DNA of 64,000 nucleotides from contig CM065884.1 of assembly GCA_033439255.1 (NCBI GenBank), positions 372,001 to 436,000 on the forward strand, read 5' to 3'. The position numbers and the translations under genes are program-made. Within the stretch, counting starts at the first letter, position 1; the number at the start of each line of letters is the position of its first letter. The notes under the pieces were generated by a model that was not told the origin of the DNA, did not search any database, and saw nothing but the letters and a program-made list of their open reading frames with translations. This document shows positions 34,038 through 43,754 of this stretch, piece by piece. The DNA is from Hericium rajendrae. Lineage: Eukaryota > Basidiomycota > Agaricomycetes > Russulales > Hericiaceae.

Positions 34038-36266
34038 ATGGCGACTATCCAATACCTCGCATTGCAACATCAGGCTCATCCACGCCTTGCACTTCTAACC
34101 TTGGAACAGTTGAATCAATTTCAGCAGCTGCGATGCGCTATCCGTCCCGAGATACGCCTCAGCCTTCCTTCAACATGGGATGATTCATGGGTGCCACCAG
34201 CACTGGGGCCGAGACTGGAGGAATACCTCGCTAATGCCTGTAATATCACCCGTTCTGACGCGAAGATGTGCTGGACTCTCCTTTCCCAGTTCATCTGGAC
34301 TGCCCCAGAAACACCCCAATCAGTTTCGGACAGTTTATTGACGAGGTTTGGACATCCGTCCGGAGGTGGGTATCTCAAATCAAGGACTTTTATTCTCCCT
34401 ACTCATGAGTGCTCGACAGCGGAGCGCGTGCTATATCCACCAAATCCTTATTGCCAGACTGCTGGCTGTCGTCGACGCATGATTCCACTGGCAAAGGTTG
34501 AACCACGAAAGGTGGTCCTTTTTACGCTGGGCAGAGGCACAAGGCCTGCCTATCACATTCACTTGTACTGCGAGCGTGAGTCTGATTGATTTATGTTTGT
34601 AGTCGTTCTATACTAAGTACGCTACTACAGATTGTAAAACCAATTATCATCATGACTTTCAGGTTGTAGATGGGCGTCGGCAATACTATGGAGGCCCTCC
34701 GGGCGATTGCCTGCAGATCGGTGATCACCAGTTCGCAGAGACCAAGCTCGTCAACCATTGGATCCACCTCATGCTTTACTCGTGGTTTGTATGCTTTTGG
34801 GCCCTATTTTTGTCGGTGGCTGAATTATTGATAGGACGTCGGCCACGAGTGCGGCTCGCACATATAATGCAGAACTTGGATTGAGTCCTGATGAAGTTAC
34901 CGCCTTCAAAGTGAGTTGGTCTTTCTCTCCCACTTTGCGACCAGAAGAAGTGTGGGATGCATTCATCATCACATCTTTACTGGAGGACCACGCGCGTCGT
35001 AGTTCCATCCTTGTTGTCCCTCAGCAATGCGATCAAAAGGACCGCTTCACCGAGGCCATGAGGATCCGCAACAATCGTATCCGTGTCTACGGACAAGATG
35101 AACACCGACACTATTGCAACAAGTGTATGCGTCTTTATCAAGCTGAAGGGGCATCTCGAGCAGGTATTTTTTTTTTCTCTCTTCTTATATATCTAACGTT
35201 TCTCAACAATTTGTAGAAAAAGTCTCTGTTGTTGTCATTGATGGGGTCACTATCGGCCATCCATGTTGTGCAGCACCCAATGGACCGACTGGTCCATGTC
35301 TAGAACCTCTTCAGAGCAACCGCCATCGTTTCTGCGCTCATCATTCATACCTGCAGACGGTCTGTGCCATCAAGGGCTGCACATCATCCATTCGTCCTGG
35401 TGCCAAATTTACATGCTCCGATCCAGAACATGCAGCCATGGAAGCTCGACATATACAACGAGGTCAAGCCTGGTTCCAACTGAAACGCCGTCTCGAACGG
35501 GACAGACTCTCACAATATCAGCACTTTATTGGATTTGAGGACGACACAGATCAGCCCATTGTTCCTGAGCCTGCTGAAGAGGAGGAATTCCACTTTGATG
35601 TGTCAGGAAATCTTCTTGGTGACGATGAACCTCAAGCTCAAACCAGCTCTCACACTCGGAGATTCTGTGCACAATTCACACGAAAGCGGACTCACAACGA
35701 GCAACTATTCGTTGCGCCATGCAGCATGATCATTGCTCGAGAAACCTTCTATGGGGCAGAGGCCCTGACGGCGGTTAAGGTCTGTACACTCTCAGTGTAT
35801 ATCTAAAAATATGTGCTTATCCCGCGGAGGCTAGGAAATGATCAAGAGTGTTTATGTGTTGCCATGGCTCAAGCCTAGTCATATTTTCTACGACAATGCC
35901 TGTGGACTTTCAAAAATGGTCATTAATCAGGGAGATCCTTTCTTCGCCGATATTCAGCTGGTCGTCGACGTTTTCCATTTTCAGTGCAAACACTCCCAAA
36001 CAGATGCATGGTGCCAGTCTCATTGCAATCCAGCTGCATTCCCACAGCTTCATATAGAGGGTAACAAGTGGTATTTCAATTCGTCAGTTGCTGAGCAGAC
36101 TAACGCATGGTTTGGTGGCTATCTGTCAATATGTCGGGAGATGCGAGTGGACAAATATGAGTTTTTTCTCGACGAGATGATCCTTCGCCATAACATGGAT
36201 ACAAAGACGAAGTTAGAGCGGGATAGATGCAGTCCTAGATATTACAAGCAGTCTGACTTTGCATAG
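34038..36266 (+). CDS. KDZ-type transposase with CxC5/CxC6-like cysteine clusters
   Basis: Five exons (34038-34575, 34631-34784, 34835-35163, 35217-35779, 35835-36266) join in frame to 671 residues. The N-terminal region carries the first cysteine cluster (YCQTAGCRRR, then across the junction YCEHCKTNYHHDF). The central region reads VWDAFIITSLLEDHARR, VVPQQCDQKDRFTEAMRIRN and HYCNKCMRLYQ. The second cysteine cluster lies in GHPCCAAP, RFCAHH, CAIKGC and TCSDPEH. These are the layouts Pfam calls CxC5 and CxC6, clusters associated with KDZ transposases. The catalytic core candidates are D in VVVIDGVT, D in IFYDNACGLSK and E in SVAEQTNAWFGG. All parts are intact, so activity is possible. No terminal inverted repeats were identified around it. 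Confidence 0.85.
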
Positions 36267-36565
36267 ACACTGATATATGTAGTTCAAATATGAAACGCGT
36301 GTGTGCGTGAGTGAGGAAGAGTGATGTTTGTATTCCAAACGACTAATTGCCCATGTTGTGCGATGTTGTCGCCGCCGGTGGTAGGTATAATTAGCATGTA
36401 TTGCTCCACCTGGTGTACGTTCGTCTTTTCCCCTTCTTGCATCTCCTGTGTACTCTGTCCTTCCCTTGTGTTTTTGCCATTACCATTTCTTCCCACTCAG
36501 CGGTACGTATGTGCTGTGGCAGTACTAGTCCATAGGCTGAATTGATGTCTACCGTGGCCCATTAG

Positions 36566-37383
36566 ATGCCCGATTTCACCCCACCCACCAGTTCCTCGTA
36601 CAAACCGGTGTTGACGATTGCAGACATTTGGCCTGAGTATGCAGAACCGAAACCGTCCTCAGTATGAATTTCATCTTATGATAATATTCATTCTGATCAA
36701 TTCTTTAGGACCCGGTTGATACCGAGGACGCCGTGAGCGACTGCATGGATAACGACGATGACGACGATCTTTCTAATGGCTGGTTCTACGGCAAATTTTG
36801 CTGCACGGACTCATCGGAATGTCGCTTTTTCGCATTCCCTCAGTGTCCTCGCAAGTATTGTCATCATCATTGCACACTGTACTACCAGGGCGATTGCCCG
36901 TACTACTGTCATCAAGACATCTCACACATGCTACCTCCTGAACTACAATGTTCCGTCAGCAAAGATTGCACCCACCACGTCGCCATATCTTGCCCCCGCT
37001 CCCTCTGCCAGAACCACTGCGAACTCCATTCCGATGGTGTCTGTGACTTCCATGCAGCGTTCGTCATTCCCCCGATGCCTTCACCTATCTCGCTTTGCCC
37101 CATGGACGTGGACGTCTATCACACTGGGTACTGCTCACCATCGCCGTCCTCCTGGTACTTCGAGTTCCTCTCCTCAGATGCTATCCCAGATCTGGATTTG
37201 GCTACAGCTGTGGTATCGTCTGGCAACTCAGTGTTCTCTTCTAGCGATGATTTGGTGTTTTCGTCTAGCAACTCGGCAGGCAGTACCAGTAGCTCTAACT
37301 GCACTAGTGACTCTGTGTTCTCCTGCGGTAGTTCAGCATCTACAGCTAGCAGCAACAAGGGCGATGACAACAACAAAATATGA
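36566..37383 (+). CDS. Small Cys/His-module protein next to the KDZ transposase
   Basis: Two exons (36566-36661 and 36709-37383) encode 256 residues starting MPDFTPPTSSSYKP. An acidic stretch (DNDDDDD) precedes two copies of a Cys/His cluster: CPRKYCHHHC...CPYYCH (about 36850-36915) and CPRSLCQNHC...CDFH (about 36990-37055). The C-terminal third is Ser/Asp-rich. The cluster signature C-x4-C-x2-H-C-x(5-7)-C-x(2-4)-H is the same as in the N-terminus of the protein at 17987. It lies 300 bp downstream of the transposase in the same orientation. It probably acts with the transposon (inference); no named domain is recognised. Confidence 0.75.
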
Positions 37384-37648
37384 CCGCCTCCACACCCGTT
37401 GGAATACAGTATCGCAACTTCAGCACTCTCTCCTCAGTCTATGACTATGACGTTACTCAGACTAGCATTTTATTGTTCTGCATACCATGTATCCTTGTGT
37501 ACTTAATAAATTCCACACCACTCCCGCGATCCTACTCGTTGCCGCATCGCACATGTGTGTCGTCGTCGTCGTCCTTCACTGTGGGGAAAATCTCGTTTAC
37601 CCACCGGTCACATGACGAGATCACAGCAGTACAGTGAACAACTGCTCC
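37384..37648. other. Gap before the 5.1-kb LTR element
   Basis: 265 bp with a short GTC trinucleotide run (about 37559-37573). No gene is seen. It ends at the GCTCC target site of the LTR element. Confidence 0.5.
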
Positions 37649-38135
37649 TGTAACGGATGGTTTATAAGTTACTACTATAGTCTTCTACTTTCTTACTCTT
37701 TTCTACCTGGCTTACTTTTCGAGTTTTGCAGAGTTTCCTTATTAGGATAGCTGAGTTTGAATCATGTACTTAGAGCGGATTTCCTTATTGGGAATAAGCA
37801 TCTATCTTGCCAACTCACCACCATCTGTCTGCTTTTGTCTCAGTCTCTGCTTGTTCTCCTCATATCTGAAAGGTTCTCTTGGGATCCAACCCTCAAAGGA
37901 AGGTGTGTGGCCCCCAAAACCCTCATTAGGAGGTCTATATCTGCTGCTGGCCCTCAGAGGAGGTGCCAGCTCATCACTCATCTGCTTGGCTGCAGGACTG
38001 AGGCATCCTTGGTTCTGTTAGTTCTAGCTCGTGGACTCTCTCTAGGAGGTCTACGACACCTTTATACCCTCCTCACTCGCTCGCCTACCTTGGACTTCCT
38101 GGGCAGTAGCGGCTCGACCTCTATCGTCCGTTACA
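37649..38135 (+). repeat. 5' LTR (487 bp)
   Basis: Direct repeat of 42307-42793 with 9-bp inverted termini. Confidence 0.92.
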
Positions 38136-38190
38136 AAGGTGGATACATCCGGAAGTCCACTTGTCTCTGGCTGGCTGGTGAGGACTTCAC

Positions 38191-38976
38191 ATGTCTCATT
38201 CGGTTCCCCTCTCCCTGGACGTGGCATCCATGTCCAGGTTCCTTATCTCAAGTGACGATGTCAAGTCGTCTTATCGCCATTCGCTGGAGAGCCGCATCCT
38301 CGCTCTCCGGTCTCATTCCTTTGTCGACAGTGATCTTGTCGACAATGGGCTTGGTATCCAAGCCCATCGGTTTCAGATCAGGGAGCCCTTGCTCTATTTT
38401 GCCTTAGAGGTCATCGAGCGACTTCAATCATCGCTCGATCAAGTCTGGTTTTGCCTGCCATACCCCCCAAGGTCTGTCTTCACGGTCGACAGGGATCTTG
38501 TTCTCCGTTCCTGTCTCCATGGGTCACCATCTCCCTGGGACATTCGCTGGGCCTGGCGCACATTGCAGGCACGAGTTGCCGAAGGTGTCGATATCCTATT
38601 CCGGTATGCAGGTGCTCTTCCTCCTGCCATCAGGACTCCTCCTCCTCCTCGAGTTGAGGACCTCAGGGACGTGGAATCCATGTCCCTGGCAGTCCCAGGA
38701 GCTCTCTACCTTTGCACAGAACATGTCCCATGTGTTCTCCGGCCACTGTCTGTCGACGCAAGACTCGCTCGGCCATTCCAGGCCTCCTCCTCCTCTGGGC
38801 AGCTCCCTACCTCCAGCTCCTCCTTCGGCCCAATTCTGGCTGCTTGGAGGGCCCTATCTGCATCTCTAGTCCTCATAGAGATGCTTCGCTTCATCGCCCT
38901 ATCAACAGGGCCTCGCCTCGAGGACTCCCATGCCGAGGAGAGGGTCAGGGAGCCTGGTAGTTCACCCCCTCTCTAA
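38191..38976 (+). CDS. Uncharacterised ORF inside the 5.1-kb LTR element
   Basis: 261-codon frame beginning MSHSVPLSLDVASMSRFLIS just after the 5' LTR. It contains charged segments with Pro and Ser runs, and no zinc knuckle or enzyme motif. Position suggests a possible gag-like product, but codon quality is unremarkable and it may be non-coding. Confidence 0.3.
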   Translation: MSHSVPLSLDVASMSRFLISSDDVKSSYRHSLESRILALRSHSFVDSDLVDNGLGIQAHRFQIREPLLYFALEVIERLQSSLDQVWFCLPYPPRSVFTVDRDLVLRSCLHGSPSPWDIRWAWRTLQARVAEGVDILFRYAGALPPAIRTPPPPRVEDLRDVESMSLAVPGALYLCTEHVPCVLRPLSVDARLARPFQASSSSGQLPTSSSSFGPILAAWRALSASLVLIEMLRFIALSTGPRLEDSHAEERVREPGSSPPL

Positions 38977-41900
38977 CTCTCTCATTTCTGGATGGATTCC
39001 CTCGGTTTCTTTTGTATCCTATTCGCTTTTCAAACACTTTCCACCTCGCTTCAAGTCCAGGAGGCTGGGGGGGCTGTAGATCACCGAGATCAGGCTCTGT
39101 CAGGCAATGTAGAGAGGTTTTGGACGCAAATCATGCTTTGTACGTTGCCCCTGCTCCTTAAACCACTCCACCGTCCTCTTCGCCTTCTCAAACGCTTTCG
39201 AACGAGCCCAAGAACGTCTCAAGCGCTCCAGCGGTTGTTAAGATATCTTCATGCTCTCCTCATCCTCCCTCTGAAGCGAAATTTCACTGTATTTCCTTCA
39301 AATTTTCTTCTATTCCTTCGAAACTTGCTCCGTGGAATCCATGGAGCATTTGATACACCTTCGCATAACCGCTTTTACCCTGGGAGAAGACCCAACCTGT
39401 CAAATCTTCGCCATAGTCCATCTCCTATGGCCGGACTATCCTGGGGCTCATGAAGTCAGTTCTGCACGGATCCTTATACGGACAGGACGCCTCGATTCGG
39501 ACCATCCACATGAATCCAACGAGCCCTTGCATGAGCTGATTGGAGCCCTAGTTCCCATTTCATCGGCGATCCTGCTCTGCCTGGAGGAGAGATCATATTG
39601 CACTGCTGTATCTCTCCTTTCCCTCTATCGATTTGGAACCAGGTTTTTGCATGTCAATGTGTGCCTTTAGGACCGTTCCGCTCACCAGGACGCTTCTCAG
39701 AGTGTCCAGCCATCCCCTTGGAATCCGAGGGTATCAAGGACACTTCCTGGTGCACTAAGATGGCCATAGCGTGGCGCCTATGCTAGCTATGACCAAACGG
39801 ACTTTTGACCCGAGTTTGCGTTGCGAATACGCTTCGAACAAGCCCTCATACGTCCAGATCCGACCACCGGTTCTCATTATGCTCGAGGGGCTACTCACCC
39901 TGCTGCCCCTCCTGAGTGCCAGCTGGTATCTCCCTTAATACTGGACCGATTTCGAAGCGGTCTTTTGCACTCGACTCGCATTATTGACCCGGTACTGGAA
40001 CACCAAAACGATTTGAGGGACGTCCAGCCGTTCCTCCGGAATTGTGTCCATAGTCCAGGGGATTCCTCAGGCAGCCCCAGCTCCATATCTCCATGACCAG
40101 GGGTGCTATCAACAAGCGGTTTCTTGTCATCTATTCCTTTATTTCACCATATTCATTTGTCTTAAGACCAGGAGGCTGGGGGGGCTGCCAATGGCCGGAC
40201 TTGGGCGACCCTGGGCGATGTAGTGGCACTTGGATGAAGCTCTGTGGTATCCACTGGAGCTTCATTCCTCCTGTTCTTCCTACATTCAGCCTACCCTTTG
40301 CAAACGCTTTTCAACAAGCCCAAGATCGTGCTGATTGGTCCAGCCGTTCTCAAGATCGAATCATCTCCTCTTCCTCCTCCCTCTGGGGCGAATTTTCCTT
40401 GTATCTTCTTCAATTCTCCTCCAATTCTTTCGAAACCTTTCTCGGTGGAATCCACTGAGAATTCGCTTTCGTATTCCTGCATTTGTTCTGCCCTGAGAGG
40501 CTCCCTTCTTCACCATCTCTCTGGCCCTGCCTGTTCTTCAGGCCAGACTTATCTCTACACCCAAGGCCGAATATCTGGCGGATTGTCAAACGGTTTGAAC
40601 GCCCAAGTTTGCGTTTTTAACGCGATTCCAACAAGCCCTCATACGACCTGATACGACCAGCCCTTCCCATTTCACCTATGGGGCCACAGCCTCCGGGAAG
40701 GGCCCAGACTGCATATCCATATCTCTGCCATCCGTGGACCAATTCCTAAGCGGATTTTTGCACCTGGACCACAATAATCGTCGTATTCTGGGGCACCCAA
40801 AACGTTTCTACGAATGCCATCCCATTCCGTTGGATTCCAATGGAACTGATGGCGCTCTTGGGTGCCTTAGAAGGCTTGTAGCGCTCGATCCACATGTGCT
40901 ATCGCTGCAAACTCTTCTGGCCCTTAACACGTTCAAAAAAGGGATTCAAACAAGCCCTCACCCATTGTCATCCACCCAGCCGTTCCCATTCGACCTTCGC
41001 CTGGCTTTTGTAGCTAGCCATCCTCCCTATCCTGCCACATCTCCTTCGTTTCTGGACCGATTTGGATGCGGATTTTTGCGCTCTGCTCGCATACTCGAAC
41101 GCTTTTGAATCCCTATACAAGCTCTGGGGTATTCTATGGCTCGGGTAGTCATCCAGCAAGTCACTTGGCGATTTAGGCCTCTTTTGGCTCAGCCATATCT
41201 CGGCATCCAGACCACAAATCAACAAGCGGATTTTTGCATCTCCTCCGCATTGTTCACACCTCCAAAACGCGCCCTCACACGTCCTAATCCGACACGACCT
41301 TGCTCCGCAAATCCCTTCTCTCCATCCTTATCTCCTTCAACATCCTAGGGATGGCATCCATCCCTTTCTGCTTATCTGCAACCCTCGCTGCTCTTATGCT
41401 CTGTGATCCTCATTCAATCCTGTCTACTCTCAACTCAAATCTCCTGCACCAGTCTGGGGGGCTCGCACGCCTCACTCATCGTCCGTCCTCGACCCCACCA
41501 TCCACCCATATTTTGGACTTCCATCTAGTTTCTGATGCGGAGTCTGGGGGGCTTGTGTGACTAGGGCCTGAGGCACAGTTTTCAGGATTTTGGGACCTTA
41601 GAGGTATGGAGGTTTCGCTCCCCCTGTCCATCTACTGGGAGTACCTGCACAGAGCTAGCGATGGGGGCTATAGGGATGTATAGGAGGGAGGCTGGAGCCT
41701 TGCAGAGCACTGGATCCAGCATTCCTTTGGAGTCAGATCCTTAGGGCTGAGAGCAGCTGGGAGCTGCATAGGAGCTTGTGAGATCCTGCCTTCTTGCTGT
41801 GAGCAGACTGGAGGAGTGGCTGGATGCCTCAGGCCTCAGCCATCCTGAGACCAGCTTGGAGACCTAGGAGCTGAAGAGATCCTGTCTCTTTGCTGAGAGC

Positions 41901-42306
41901 AGTCTGGAGTCTGGGTGGCTGAGATAGCCTGTGGCCTTGGCTTAGCATCTTTTATCCTTCTCTTTTGGATGTGAAGTGCTGCAGCTGGAGGACTTGTAGC
42001 TTGGCTAGGGTTGGAGGCTGCTCTGTTAAGAGAGCTTGGTGCAGTTAAGTCTGGAGCTGCAGAGCTTCACATGCAGATTTTCTCTTCAATTTTCTTCTCT
42101 AATTTTTCACTCTAATTTTTCACTCTAATTTTTCACTCTTATCTTGTTTCTACTTTCTTCTCTAGATTTTTCTCTGATTTTTCTACTTTAACCCTTTTTC
42201 TTCTTTTCTAATTTTGTCTTGTTCCCTTTCTGCTTTGTTCATTCTCAGCTTTGCACTACTCACTTTGTGTTCAGGGGTCTCAAAGACCAAGAAAGTGGGG
42301 GGGCTC

Positions 42307-42793
42307 TGTAACGGATGGTTTATAAGTTACTACTATAGTCTTCTACTTTCTTACTCTTTTCTACCTGGCTTACTTTTCGAGTTTTGCAGAGTTTCCTTAT
42401 TAGGATAGCTGAGTTTGAATCATGTACTTAGAGCGGATTTCCTTATTGGGAATAAGCATCTATCTTGCCAACTCACCACCATCTGTCTGCTTTTGTCTCA
42501 GTCTCTGCTTGTTCTCCTCATATCTGAAAGGTTCTCTTGGGATCCAACCCTCAAAGGAAGGTGTGTGGCCCCCAAAACCCTCATTAGGAGGTCTATATCT
42601 GCTGCTGGCCCTCAGAGGAGGTGCCAGCTCATCACTCATCTGCTTGGCTGCAGGACTGAGGCATCCTTGGTTCTGTTAGTTCTAGCTCGTGGACTCTCTC
42701 TAGGAGGTCTACGACACCTTTATACCCTCCTCACTCGCTCGCCTACCTTGGACTTCCTGGGCAGTAGCGGCTCGACCTCTATCGTCCGTTACA
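42307..42793 (+). repeat. 3' LTR (487 bp)
   Basis: Identical partner of 37649-38135 as far as I can read. It is preceded by the polypurine tract. Confidence 0.92.
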
Positions 42794-42799
42794 GCTCCG

Positions 42800-43376
42800 G
42801 CAATATGCGAGTCGCCGCTTTCTGTATTCCCCCGGTCTCTCAGGCTGTTGCTGTCCATTCGACTCTCCCCTTCCTTTGCCTACTAATATATCTCGACTGA
42901 TTCCTCGTTCGGAGGTGTCTTAGGTGAGTGAATTTTTCTCGACTCCTGGCTCGCTGACCCTTCTCCTTGCTTTGCTCTGTAGTTCTCATTTGATATACTG
43001 GTCTTCTCTCAGGCATTGTGTGCACGAAACGAGCTCCACGCCTTGTGCGCTCAGATCGTGCATTCTTCACCTTCATCTTTCATCTCCCTCCTTGCCTCCT
43101 ATCGGGCATCATCTCCCTCCTTGCCTCCTATCGGGCATGGTCTACGAGGAAAGAGCTCCACGCTTTGTGCGCTCAGACCTCGTATACTTCGGTCATCTCA
43201 GTATCTGGGTATTGTTCAAGGTGCTCTAATTTCTGGCCTAGACTTTTGCTGGATCTCCATCTCTGCCGTGTATCTGCTGTAGCTAGCATATGACCTGTTA
43301 GATATAAGGTATGAGTCTACGTAGTTGGCTCATGTCATCATTAAACTGATCGAGCATATTTTATTTTTTATTCAAG
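42800..43376 (+). repeat. Gene X leader/upstream segment, copy 1
   Basis: Homologous to the segments upstream of the other two gene X copies, beginning at CTGTATTCCCC. It keeps the intron-like GTGAGTG...CTCTGTAG (about 42924-42981) and the two 40-nt repeats (43030-43068 and 43152-43190). Confidence 0.8.
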
Positions 43377-43754
43377 ATGTCTGGCTCTCCACGTCGCTTG
43401 GATCTTCCCTACGCATGTTGGTGCTCGGACGGAATAGGCTGGAAAGCACCCGCTGAGGGTCTGCATTTGATGCATGTCCGTGGAACATGTCACTCTGCAG
43501 GTCCATCCGTGCTGAATCGGCGATGTCGCGATGGAAAGGGGGTGCAGTACTCTGCTCGGGGTGCGCCAAAATGCCTCGGATCGCTGCATAGAGCATCGGG
43601 ATTGATGCACTCGACCATAAGGAGCTCGGTATGTCGCATTCAGGGTGGCTGGCCGGGCGGATACGGTTGTGATGGAGATCCCCTGCCCACGATCCCCCGC
43701 CCACGTTCTGACAGGCAGAGCTCGCGAGGATCGCGCTGTCCGCAAGTCCAGTGA
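43377..43754 (+). pseudogene. Gene X copy 1: first 15 codons fused to unrelated sequence
   Basis: MSGSPRRLDLPYACW matches gene X exactly, then homology stops at about 43421. The frame stays open for another 110 codons of unrelated sequence, making a 125-residue chimeric ORF behind a well-preserved gene X leader. The rest of gene X is missing. Confidence 0.7.

Larger units (their letters stand above)
37649..42793 (+). mobile_element. LTR retrotransposon derivative (LARD-like), no gag-pol recognised
   Basis: The 487-bp direct repeats 37649-38135 and 42307-42793 start TGTAACGGA and end TCCGTTACA. They appear identical, including their translated frames. A 5-bp duplication GCTCC flanks the element (37644-37648 and 42794-42798). 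A polypurine tract (GAAAGTGGGGGGG) precedes the right LTR, giving plus orientation. The 4.2-kb interior has no reverse transcriptase, integrase or RNase H motifs; it holds repeated GGAGGCTGGGGGGGCTG segments at about 39058, 40168 and related forms near 41455 and 41533. It presumably moves with help from an autonomous partner. Confidence 0.9.

Noticed and set aside
37757-38407. ORFs of 216 and 161 codons inside the 487-bp LTRs
   Set aside because: They lie mostly within the LTR direct repeats and are identical only because the LTRs are; no protein family is recognised.
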